Below are positions 1-6,555 of a DNA stretch of 13,369 nucleotides, piece after piece. This DNA is from UM-FILTER-42-14 sp964586055 (GTDB taxonomy: Bacteria > Patescibacteriota > Microgenomatia > UBA1400 > PJMF01), in NCBI GenBank assembly GCA_964586055.1, contig CAZPFX010000023.1:1-13369 (forward strand), in the 5' to 3' direction. Position 1 is the stretch's first letter. Each line of letters starts with the position of its first letter. The notes beneath the pieces are model-generated. The model made no database searches. It was not told the origin of the DNA and saw only the letters and a list, made by a program, of their open reading frames with translations. Position numbers and translations under genes: made by a program.

Positions 1-19
1 CCGCCAATATCGGACAAAG

Positions 20-1636
20 TTAATCAACTGTCTTTTTTACTCTAGGCTGTAGTCTATATTCACCATGCATCTCAAAACCTTCTAAGTTAGTCATATCAGT
101 AGTTTTAGTCACTGTATGGCTATTCTGTTTTCCCAAAAAGTTTTCTTTAATATTACCCAACAAAACAATCTCTGGCTCCTCAATTAAGAAGTGCCTTGAC
201 TCTGGACTATCCACTTGCTCTAATAATTCTGGACCATACTTGCCAACCTGACTTGTTCCATAATATGAAGGCACATATCCATATGCTTTTTTACCATGCC
301 AATCGTAAAGATATGCCCATGAAATATAGTACTCGTACGGACTCCCCCAAATAGAGATAGAAAAAGGCTCACCCTCGGACAATTGGTATGATCTATCTAT
401 TAAACTTAGCGAATTTTTTAAGACTACTCCTTTTTGAAAAGTAAAAATACTTGTCTGTTGAAAACGTATATGGTTCACTGCGGAAAACTGCTGATAGCCA
501 TACAAAAGTAAAACTATCGCCCCAACTATCGTCATTATCTTGTTTTTATTTTGAAAAAGATACTCTATCAGAAATGCGAGCGAGATTATCAAGACATACT
601 CAATTCCAAGCAACATATGGGGGCTACTTCGAAAGTGAAACACAAATAACCAGAGCGGAGCAAAAATCCAGCTTAATAAGAACCAACGCTGAGGCTTAGA
701 GGCTTTCTTGCACAACGCATAAATTATCATTAACGACAAGATTAACCCAACCTTAGTCATTGTTGGAGCTAGGGTTTCACCAATTTTGATAAAATAAGTA
801 CTGAACAAATCGCCAAGTAGGCGTGGGTTCAACAATACCGACGAGCTTCCGAAAGCTTCTCCCAAGCTGGATGAATTAAAAATTCCTGCCTTGTAAAGTA
901 ATAATTGATTCACAATCATACTACTAATAACAAATCCAAAACTAAAAATAAAGGCTGCCAATTCCTTTAAATTAAGAATAGTGAAGATCGACTTCTTTCT
1001 TCTTAGTGATGCATAGATAATGCCCAATAAAATGACGCCGAAGAAGTATACTGAATAGAAAGCACTTTGCTCAATAACTCCCAGAGAAATTCCCATTAAA
1101 ACAACTGGAAAAACCGAGCGGATATCTGTCTCTTCATAAAATACCTTCCAAACGCTTATAAAGAAAATTAAAACGGGAATTAGTCCCATCATCGGATTGG
1201 AGAGCCAGGTTGAGTACTCAGAGTTCTCAAAACTAATTGCTAAAACACCTGCTGCAATTAACGCGGCCCGATTGTTTGCAAAAACTAATTTTGACAAATA
1301 ATAAATAAGAACTACACCAAAAGCATTGATCGTCCCAAAGGCTATAGCTACAAAATATGGGTCTCCATTAAACAAAACATAAAGAGGACCCAAAATATAA
1401 TAGTACAAAACTCCATGATATATGGTGTCATTTGTTCCACTAGCCGATGGGCCCTGTATTTTTATGTCTTTGTCAAAGATCATTTGCTGGGATACGAGAG
1501 CGTCTCTTGCCTGGTCGTACCAAAAATAGATGTGATTGTCAGATACCAACCAATATCGAAAAAGGATTGCAATGATTACAAGCATCATCAGAGAAGCATG
1601 TATTTTTATTTGCTTATTTTTCATACGAAAATTCAA
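20..1636 (-). CDS. GT-C fold membrane glycosyltransferase (GT39/ArnT/PMT-like), paralogue of the next gene
   Basis: Likely transfers a sugar from a polyprenyl-phosphate donor to an acceptor outside the membrane. The 538-residue protein has about eleven hydrophobic segments up to residue ~390 and a soluble C-terminal part. The first external loop (31-72) carries D41-Q-A-R44-D45, in the place where GT-C enzymes keep their catalytic acidic residue, then a GP...HG pattern (H74) and G-D-P (91-93). The same landmarks occur in the same order in the gene upstream, so the two are tandem paralogues; they are 4 nt apart and probably co-transcribed. The first possible start is TTG at 1636; an ATG four codons later (1624) is equally plausible, and neither has a Shine-Dalgarno sequence. 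The TAA stop lies at 20-22. Donor and acceptor cannot be told from sequence. The family call is firm at superfamily level only. Confidence 0.85.
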   Translation of the reverse strand: MNFRMKNKQIKIHASLMMLVIIAILFRYWLVSDNHIYFWYDQARDALVSQQMIFDKDIKIQGPSASGTNDTIYHGVLYYYILGPLYVLFNGDPYFVAIAFGTINAFGVVLIYYLSKLVFANNRAALIAAGVLAISFENSEYSTWLSNPMMGLIPVLIFFISVWKVFYEETDIRSVFPVVLMGISLGVIEQSAFYSVYFFGVILLGIIYASLRRKKSIFTILNLKELAAFIFSFGFVISSMIVNQLLLYKAGIFNSSSLGEAFGSSSVLLNPRLLGDLFSTYFIKIGETLAPTMTKVGLILSLMIIYALCKKASKPQRWFLLSWIFAPLWLFVFHFRSSPHMLLGIEYVLIISLAFLIEYLFQNKNKIMTIVGAIVLLLYGYQQFSAVNHIRFQQTSIFTFQKGVVLKNSLSLIDRSYQLSEGEPFSISIWGSPYEYYISWAYLYDWHGKKAYGYVPSYYGTSQVGKYGPELLEQVDSPESRHFLIEEPEIVLLGNIKENFLGKQNSHTVTKTTDMTNLEGFEMHGEYRLQPRVKKTVD

Positions 1637-1640
1637 GTAA

Positions 1641-3149
1641 TTATCTAAAATGCAAATCAGTTACCAAGTTTGGATCTACTGGTTCAGACATGGTCTTTTG
1701 ATCTAGGTGATATTTTTCTAGTACGTAGCCATGCGGATAATCTATAATTTCATCAGGCTCAGTTCTAATTCCAAGCCTATCGGTTTGCCAATAACCTGAC
1801 GTTGACCACGGATTTTGAGGATCGTCAGCTGACTTAACTAGAACAGTCAGTGGTTTTTTCATGTAAGCGCTAGCATTAATTTTTGGATGCTCCTGCTGAT
1901 AAAATGTAAATGCATATTTTAGTGGATAGGCAAATTGGTCTTGCGAGTACAAAAAATAGCCAGTGTCAGCCTCAGAAAGGGCTTCTCTTGCAATACTTGA
2001 AAGTAGCACCCATGAAGAGCTGTTAAAACTGTCAACTTTGTAACTAAAATTACCAGAGAATTTAAATAAAAGCCAAGCACATAAGAAAAAGAACAACAAC
2101 TTGGCATGTTTCGAATGACTTGCGGTGATTGAAATCACAAGAAGAAAAATAGTTATGAATGGATCATAATAAAAACTCCATATCGTTCCAGAAAATACCA
2201 AGGTTACAATCCACCAACCAAAATATATATAGCCCAACATGAGCCATTCTAACTTAACAGACTTGTTTTGACTTTTAAAGACCGTTATAACAAAGAAAAT
2301 TAACGCAGCAACATTCAACCAAGGAGCAATATGAAAAACATTACCTCCTGCCAAGAATGCCTGACGAGCCCTCTCAATAATTTTCAATCCGAATGTTTGA
2401 TTTGAAACTGAGTTAGTTTGCATATAAGTAAGAAGAGATCTCACCTGTAGCCAATCATGTCTAAGATCAAAGAGAAAGAATGTTGCTAATGGTAAAACAA
2501 AAAATAATACAGTGTAAATATTTTTAAGTTGTTTGTCTTTGTAACTCTTCACTATAAAAATTGGTAACCAAAGAAGAGCTAATGGCACTGCAAAAGCCAT
2601 CTGGAATTGGACAAGCAATCCAATTGTCAACCAACCTAAAATTGAAAGTATCTGACTTGGATTCTTGTACCACTGCCACCAGAAGTAAAATGGTACAAAA
2701 GCAAGCAAATTAGCAAGGTAGGTATTTGTTGGTCCAGCTGAAGTAGGAATCTCAATGAGTGCAAAACAAATTGCGGCTAGTAAGCTGACAGTAGTATTTT
2801 TAGTAGCCTTTTGAATAACAAACCAAAATATGCCGACCGAAGCAACGCCTATTAACCACCAAAACCATCCCATTAACACTGGATCACCACCAACGATAAC
2901 AAAAGGAATAAGACTTATAAAATACCACAAAGGTCCATGAAAAATTCCGGGCACACTAGACCTTGGACCAATTAAGGAAAGCTGCTTTGTTTCCACCATT
3001 TCTCTTATCAATAGTAAATCTCGAGCCACATCAGTGTGTATAAGCACGTCTCCATGCCACAAATGGTTTGAAAGAAGACCAATGCAAAGTACTAAAATTA
3101 ACACTAAGAAAGTCTGGAGTGCCGAAACTTTCTGACCTAAAAAATTCAC
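1641..3149 (-). CDS. GT-C fold membrane glycosyltransferase, second tandem copy
   Basis: A 502-residue polytopic protein with about ten to eleven membrane segments and a C-terminal soluble region from about residue 370. After the first segment (12-27) the external loop has D40-V-A-R43-D44, then GP (61-62), H71-G-P and G-G-D-P (87-90), matching D41/R44/D45, H74 and G-D-P of its downstream neighbour. This supports a shared GT-C (GT39/ArnT-like) ancestry and a role in extracytoplasmic glycosylation with a lipid-phosphate sugar donor. The earliest start in frame is GTG at 3149, since a TAG lies four codons upstream. The purine-rich AAGGA touches the GTG with no usual spacer, so this is an odd initiation site. 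The final codons run almost into the next gene (TAA at 1641-1643, next start at 1636). Substrate unknown. Confidence 0.85.
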   Translation of the reverse strand: MNFLGQKVSALQTFLVLILVLCIGLLSNHLWHGDVLIHTDVARDLLLIREMVETKQLSLIGPRSSVPGIFHGPLWYFISLIPFVIVGGDPVLMGWFWWLIGVASVGIFWFVIQKATKNTTVSLLAAICFALIEIPTSAGPTNTYLANLLAFVPFYFWWQWYKNPSQILSILGWLTIGLLVQFQMAFAVPLALLWLPIFIVKSYKDKQLKNIYTVLFFVLPLATFFLFDLRHDWLQVRSLLTYMQTNSVSNQTFGLKIIERARQAFLAGGNVFHIAPWLNVAALIFFVITVFKSQNKSVKLEWLMLGYIYFGWWIVTLVFSGTIWSFYYDPFITIFLLVISITASHSKHAKLLFFFLCAWLLFKFSGNFSYKVDSFNSSSWVLLSSIAREALSEADTGYFLYSQDQFAYPLKYAFTFYQQEHPKINASAYMKKPLTVLVKSADDPQNPWSTSGYWQTDRLGIRTEPDEIIDYPHGYVLEKYHLDQKTMSEPVDPNLVTDLHFR

Positions 3150-3214
3150 TCCTTGATTCTATAGCATTAGACAACAAATAGATAAGTCTTTTTTAATAAT
3201 TCATTTAAGCGTAA

Positions 3215-3391
3215 CTAATCTTCCTCTTCAACTTCTTCATCAATTTCATCAAAGGGGTTCCGCAAAGAGAGGTGGGAGGTATTTGGGTTCAACCAAAGAA
3301 ACTGCTTGTGTTCCTTCAGAATTTTTGATATTTCTTTAATTCCCAGCTCGCTATAAGGATTTAAGTCTGTAAGTGCGTGCTCGTCATTCAT
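3215..3391 (-). CDS. small acidic hypothetical protein (58 aa)
   Basis: An ATG-to-TAG frame of 59 codons fills most of the gap upstream of the glycosyltransferase pair on the same strand. The product begins M-N-D-E-H-A, has a basic, helix-prone middle (G-I-K-E-I-S-K-I-L-K-E), a hydrophobic W-L-N-P stretch, and a strongly acidic tail (D-E-I-D-E-E-V-E-E-E-D). There is no signal peptide or membrane segment, so it should be cytosolic. A TAA stop three codons upstream fixes the ATG as the first start; no clear Shine-Dalgarno sequence precedes it. It ends 65 nt before the GTG of the glycosyltransferase, so it could be the first gene of that operon. I do not recognise a family. The compositional bias (acidic tail, few rare codons) argues for a real gene, but the short length leaves doubt. 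Confidence 0.45.
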   Translation of the reverse strand: MNDEHALTDLNPYSELGIKEISKILKEHKQFLWLNPNTSHLSLRNPFDEIDEEVEEED

Positions 3392-3457
3392 TTTTACTTA
3401 ACTGGAGCAATCTAATTCAGACTCTTAAATTAGTCAGTAATCATAAAGACAAATAAG

Positions 3458-3475
3458 TTGTCATAGCCATCACAA
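3458..3475. promoter_or_regulatory. CRP/FNR-type operator dyad (TTGTCATAGCCATCACAA)
   Basis: The core reads TGTCA-N6-TCACA, nine of ten positions of the E. coli CRP consensus TGTGA-N6-TCACA, with an extra T/A pair at the flanks. It lies about 45 nt upstream of the ATG of the Crp/Fnr-type regulator gene and 67 nt from the start of the divergent small ORF. The likely reading is autoregulation, possibly also control of the divergent glycosyltransferase unit. That the encoded regulator binds it is inference. Confidence 0.55.
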
Positions 3476-3504
3476 GTATGCATGAGTTATGTATCTAACG
3501 AATC

Positions 3505-3513
3505 TGTTAGAAT
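3505..3513 (+). promoter_or_regulatory. extended -10 element of the Crp/Fnr-type gene (leaderless start)
   Basis: TG-T-TAGAAT matches an extended -10 (TGnTAnnnT). It ends 6 nt before the ATG at 3520, so transcription should begin at or within a base or two of the start codon, giving a leaderless mRNA. No convincing -35 is visible at 17 nt spacing and no Shine-Dalgarno sequence exists, which agrees with this reading. Confidence 0.5.
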
Positions 3514-3519
3514 AAATTT

Positions 3520-4182
3520 ATGAATTCTGCAAGAACCAAATTACAATCTCTTTTTGCTGACAAGCGCGAGATTCGCTTCAAGCCTCAGGAGACTATTATG
3601 CGAGCGGGTGATGAAATAACACATCTGTACCTAATTGTATCTGGATACATAGAACAAAGAGGCACTACCCCAGATGGAGAAGAGTTTGTTTTTGCGATTT
3701 ATGAAGAGGGCGCCATTATCACCATGACCACCTACATGGAAAATAAACACTGTGCGCATGATTTTATCGCCCTTACAGATGTTGTCGTTAAATTAGCCCC
3801 AGCTGAGGAGACATTGAATTTGGTTCTAAATGATCAAGAAATACTCACTTATTTCTTCACCAATTTCGCCAAGGCGACTACACAGTGCATGCTAAGAATG
3901 GAATCATTGGTTTTTGGAGGAGCTAAGCAAAAAATTGCTGCAATTTTATTTTTGATGGCATCGAAATTTGGAAAAACAGACGAAGACTCTAAAGAGATTG
4001 CGATTAATTTTCCCCTAACTCACAAAAAAATTGGCATGATGGCTGGTTTATCTCGCGAAACCGTGAGCGCAGAAATGATGAAGCTTAAAAAAGAAGATAT
4101 CGTTTATTACTCAAGTGGAAAAGTCAGTATTCTAAACCTAGAAAAACTTTTAGCTTCTTCAGCTCTTAGCCACTACGCTTAA
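3520..4182 (+). CDS. Crp/Fnr-family transcriptional regulator
   Basis: A 220-residue protein, the usual length for this family. Residues ~15-105 look like the cyclic-nucleotide-binding-type beta-roll (R-A-G-D at 28-31, L-Y-L-I-V-S-G at 36-42), residues ~107-145 the dimerisation helix, and ~160-212 the winged helix-turn-helix. The recognition helix reads S-R179-E180-T-V-S-A-E: Arg and Glu match R180 and E181 of E. coli CRP, which contact the TGTGA half-site, while the position of R185 is Ala. The beta-roll lacks an obvious R-x-x-S phosphate cassette, and only two cysteines (C78, C123) exist, so neither cAMP nor an FNR-type 4Fe-4S cluster is an obvious ligand; the signal is unknown. A CRP-like dyad lies just upstream, suggesting autoregulation. 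The stop overlaps that of the convergent gene by 4 bp. Confidence 0.9.
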   Translation: MNSARTKLQSLFADKREIRFKPQETIMRAGDEITHLYLIVSGYIEQRGTTPDGEEFVFAIYEEGAIITMTTYMENKHCAHDFIALTDVVVKLAPAEETLNLVLNDQEILTYFFTNFAKATTQCMLRMESLVFGGAKQKIAAILFLMASKFGKTDEDSKEIAINFPLTHKKIGMMAGLSRETVSAEMMKLKKEDIVYYSSGKVSILNLEKLLASSALSHYA

Positions 4183-4778
4183 CTAACTTTGTTAAGCCAA
4201 TTCTTGAGCTGTTCATAAATATTCCGAGCCAACTCATAACTTTCGGCAAGAGTTTTTTCAGTGAGCTCATTTCCTCTACCATGAACCAATAAGTTTTTGA
4301 CTTCTCGTATGGTCTTAATCGCAGTCACTGCCTGAGCAGTGAGTAGTTTCTGGTCTCTGAGTTCATTCAAGACCGTGGTCGGAGATAAATCGCCTTCAAT
4401 CTTTCCATGACTTAACCCACGTAGAAGCACGCGTAGCTGGCGCTCTATTTCAAAAGAAAGAGCTAGGATATTTTCTGAAATATTTTCATTGTTGTCTGGC
4501 ACATCCTCTGTTTGAGCCTTATTTAGTTTATAAGTTGAGGGTCGATCGGCTGTGTCTGCACTAATAACTTTGGCCTTATTAAGTTTTTTTATATCTGGAT
4601 CTTTTTTCTTACCAGAAATACCCCAAAAATTAAACTCTCCGAGCTCGGAAAAAAGAACCAGAAGTAAAATCATCAGGGCGATGGCTACCGTATTGCTCGA
4701 GAGTTCAGACCCGGTCTGGGAGCTGAAAAGCGAAATTAACAAAGTAATGACTAAAGCAATTAAAGAAATTTGTTTCAT
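4179..4778 (-). CDS. two-TM membrane protein with HEPN/DUF4145-like C-terminal domain
   Basis: A 199-residue protein with two membrane segments (4-20 and 30-46), a basic stop-transfer (G-K-K-K), a polar low-complexity linker (57-100) and a helical C-terminal domain (100-195). That domain contains T-I-R158-E-V-K-N162-L-L-V-H166-G, similar to the R..RN...HG signature of HEPN/DUF4145-type helical bundles, which in some families is an RNase active site. Here the spacing from Arg to His is seven residues rather than the usual four to six, so nuclease activity should not be assumed. The domain would face the cytoplasm. A -10 TATAAT on this strand (4800-4805) gives a leader of about 15 nt; no Shine-Dalgarno sequence is seen. 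It is convergent with the Crp-type gene and divergent from the CAP-domain gene. Function not known; the domain call is tentative. Confidence 0.7.
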   Translation of the reverse strand: MKQISLIALVITLLISLFSSQTGSELSSNTVAIALMILLLVLFSELGEFNFWGISGKKKDPDIKKLNKAKVISADTADRPSTYKLNKAQTEDVPDNNENISENILALSFEIERQLRVLLRGLSHGKIEGDLSPTTVLNELRDQKLLTAQAVTAIKTIREVKNLLVHGRGNELTEKTLAESYELARNIYEQLKNWLNKVS

Positions 4779-4799
4779 ATTCTTGTTTTATTCGGGCTT

Positions 4800-4805
4800 A
4801 TTATA
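4800..4805 (-). promoter_or_regulatory. -10 element (TATAAT) for the HEPN-like gene
   Basis: Reading the minus strand, a perfect TATAAT lies 21 nt before the ATG at 4778, predicting a start near 4793 and a short leader. It sits within the likely -35 zone of the divergent CAP-domain gene promoter, so the two promoters overlap and may compete. Confidence 0.5.
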
Positions 4806-4824
4806 CACAATCGAAAATCACGGG

Positions 4825-4830
4825 TACAAT
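4825..4830 (+). promoter_or_regulatory. -10 element (TACAAT) for the CAP-domain gene, leaderless start
   Basis: GGG-TACAAT ends 7 nt before the ATG at 4838, the same distance as in the Crp-type and GNAT genes. The expected transcription start therefore coincides with the start codon. An out-of-frame ATG at 4834 is too close to the -10 to be used as a leaderless start. Confidence 0.45.
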
Positions 4831-4837
4831 AGGATGG

Positions 4838-5923
4838 ATGAACGCAAAACTAAACTGGCGCTTGTGGATGCTGGCCATGCTATTGGGTGTTCTCACCGTT
4901 CTCGGAACCTATTTTTTTATAGAAACCGAATCTCCAATTCCCAAACTGATTTCCCCAGTTGTATTAAATGTAGCAAAAATGCTACCAATAAAAACTCAGC
5001 CTCAGGTTAGCGGAGATGGTAAAACAGCAATTACCAAGCTTCTAGCGACCCCCGCGTACGAGCCCCACCTTTCTGATTCAGAGCTCCTTACTATGATTCA
5101 GTCGCATCGAGCCGAATTAAATTTGGAAGCGCTCAATCTTAACTCCGACCTTGTGAACATTGCAGATATTATCACAGATGAAATTGCTACCAATGTTAGT
5201 AACTATGACTCAATTAAGTTTGAAGATATCATCTCTAAAGCCGTAAAGGAAAACAGCTACCTTTATCCCGAGGTGAAGCATCTGAGCGTCGTTGGACCTC
5301 TTGAAAATCTTGCTGCTTTTAACGCCATGCTAAGCAATGATCGGCAAAGGGAGCTTCTGGAATCATCAGCGGACAAGCTAATCGGCATTAGCACTCATGA
5401 ACTGGATGATCCAGACAAAAGTGGCATTATCGTTATTGTGCTCGCTTCTGAACCAAAGAAAAAAGTGGCATTAGCTCCACAGAGTACAGAATATAATTTT
5501 CCTCCCATTTCTGATAACGAAGTTCTAGAGGCTCTGAATCGCTATCGTCACGACCACGGCATTCCTCAACTTATCGAGCACCCCATGTTGTGCCAGTATG
5601 CCGAAAAGAGAGTCCAGGACCAAGTCGCCTTTGGCGGTCTTGATCATCATGAAGGTTTTAAAAAAGATTTTGAAAATCTTGAGAACTTACCTGAGGCCAT
5701 CAAGCAGTATCCAGGAGGAAGAATAGGCGAAAATCTGGCATATCAAAACTGTAAAAATATGACAACGGGGGATTCGTTCGTAGCTGAAACAGGAACGGCT
5801 CTTATCGAATGGTGTTTTGATTCCTCTACCATGGGGCATAGGGAGGCACAGCTAGACCCCAAATTTACTGCCAGCTGCGTCAGGCACCAGGATGGCTACT
5901 TCGTGGTACTATTTGGGGAATAA
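4838..5923 (+). CDS. exported CAP/SCP-superfamily protein with two CAP-like domains, the first degenerate
   Basis: A 361-residue protein with an N-terminal membrane anchor or uncleaved signal (11-27), so the rest lies outside the cell. Residues 224-361 form a CAP domain: S-D-N-E-V-L-E-A-L-N-R-Y-R start, H270/H271, I-G-E298-N-L-A-Y, W325, M-G-H334-R and a final beta strand Y-F-V-V-L-F-G. The two His and the Glu are where CAP proteins bind metal. Residues 78-204 look like an older copy: S-D-S-E-L-L-T-M-I-Q-S-H-R, then N-D-R-Q-R-E-L-L and I-I-V-I-V-L-A-S, but without the His/Glu ligands. All cysteines (C252, C305, C326, C347) are in the second domain and could form two disulfides. The first gene of a pair, it ends 2 nt before the Nudix gene. 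Bacterial CAP proteins have varied, mostly unknown roles at the cell surface. Confidence 0.85.
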   Translation: MNAKLNWRLWMLAMLLGVLTVLGTYFFIETESPIPKLISPVVLNVAKMLPIKTQPQVSGDGKTAITKLLATPAYEPHLSDSELLTMIQSHRAELNLEALNLNSDLVNIADIITDEIATNVSNYDSIKFEDIISKAVKENSYLYPEVKHLSVVGPLENLAAFNAMLSNDRQRELLESSADKLIGISTHELDDPDKSGIIVIVLASEPKKKVALAPQSTEYNFPPISDNEVLEALNRYRHDHGIPQLIEHPMLCQYAEKRVQDQVAFGGLDHHEGFKKDFENLENLPEAIKQYPGGRIGENLAYQNCKNMTTGDSFVAETGTALIEWCFDSSTMGHREAQLDPKFTASCVRHQDGYFVVLFGE

Positions 5924-5925
5924 TT

Positions 5926-6432
5926 ATGCCGAGAATCACAAAAAAATCAGTAACTTGTTTTCTGCACCACGGTGAAGATTACCTTTTTATCCATAGAACA
6001 AAAAAGGGCAACTCCGTTGATGTCGGTCGCCTAAACGGCATCGGTGGAAAGCTAGAGCTAGGAGAAAACTTTCTCACTTGCGCCATTAGAGAAACCCAGG
6101 AAGAAACCGGATACGCCATAACTCCTAAAGATTGTCATTTAGCCGCCGTTGTTTCTCTTGAAGAGGGTTATTTGGAAGACTGGATAATGTGTTTTTTCGT
6201 CATCGAAGTGAAATCAAAGGACGTTCCCCTTGGATTAGAGAATGATGAGGGCTCCCTGATGTGGCTTCATAAGGACGAAGTTTTGACTAGCGGATATGAA
6301 CTTGTTGATGACTTAAATTATTGTTGGGATCAAATTACTGAAGGACCGTGGCCATTTTTCGCGGCCGCCATTCTCAATGAAAATGAAAAAATAACCAACT
6401 GGCAACTCACTGGCCCTACAGTCAAGACATAG
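5926..6432 (+). CDS. Nudix hydrolase (MutT-like)
   Basis: A 168-residue protein with a perfect Nudix box at 41-63, G-x5-E-x7-R-E-U-x-E-E-x-G-U: G41, E47, R55-E56, E59-E60, G62. The preceding R-L-N-G-I-G-G-K and the strand Y-L-F-I-H-R-T-K-K-G are typical of MutT-type NTP pyrophosphatases, which hydrolyse nucleoside diphosphate-linked substrates, such as oxidised dNTPs. The exact substrate is not deducible. It is cytosolic. The start at 5926 lies 2 nt after the stop of the CAP gene and is served by GGGG at 5915-5918, inside the end of that gene, so the two are probably translationally coupled, although one protein is exported and the other is not. The stop is followed closely by a tRNA gene with its own promoter. 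Confidence 0.92.
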   Translation: MPRITKKSVTCFLHHGEDYLFIHRTKKGNSVDVGRLNGIGGKLELGENFLTCAIRETQEETGYAITPKDCHLAAVVSLEEGYLEDWIMCFFVIEVKSKDVPLGLENDEGSLMWLHKDEVLTSGYELVDDLNYCWDQITEGPWPFFAAAILNENEKITNWQLTGPTVKT

Positions 6433-6433
6433 C

Positions 6434-6442
6434 TGGTATAAT
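6434..6442 (+). promoter_or_regulatory. extended -10 element of tRNA-Ser(GCU)
   Basis: TG-G-TATAAT is a perfect extended -10. It begins just after the Nudix stop and predicts a start near 6449, about 9 nt before the mature tRNA. No -35 hexamer is evident. Confidence 0.6.
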
Positions 6443-6457
6443 CCCAAGTAGCAACTA

Positions 6458-6544
6458 GGAAGCGTCGCATAGTGGCCAATTGCACAGGTTTGCTAAATCT
6501 GACCGTTTTTCGGTTCGCGGGTTCGAATCCCGCCGCTTCCGCCA
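6458..6544 (+). tRNA. tRNA-Ser (anticodon GCU)
   Basis: The acceptor arms GGAAGCG (6458-6464) and CGCTTCC (6534-6540) pair fully; discriminator G and an encoded CCA follow (6541-6544). The anticodon stem CAGGT/ATCTG encloses loop TTGCTAA, anticodon GCT at 6492-6494, reading AGC/AGU. The long variable arm ACCG-TTTTT-CGGT marks a serine tRNA, and the T arm is GCGGG-TTCGAAT-CCCGC. It reads in the same direction as the Nudix gene and is convergent with the CapA-like gene 11 bp away. Confidence 0.95.
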
Positions 6545-6555
6545 AAAATCAAAAA

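Noticed and set aside
451..699. Plus-strand ORFs inside the glycosyltransferase genes (451-699, 1415-1648)
   Set aside because: Antisense shadows of well-supported membrane protein genes, with no recognisable features.
4179..4778. Toxin-antitoxin pair (HEPN with MNT)
   Set aside because: The facing gene is a Crp/Fnr regulator, not a nucleotidyltransferase, and the two are convergent rather than in one operon.
4552..5010. 152-codon plus-strand ORF
   Set aside because: It overlaps antisense the HEPN-like gene and out of frame the start of the CAP gene, both of which have clear domain or membrane patterns.
6330..6545. 71-codon minus-strand ORF
   Set aside because: It is the antisense of the end of the Nudix gene and of tRNA-Ser(GCU); its start reads G-F-E-P-A-N-R, a known artefact of antisense tRNA.
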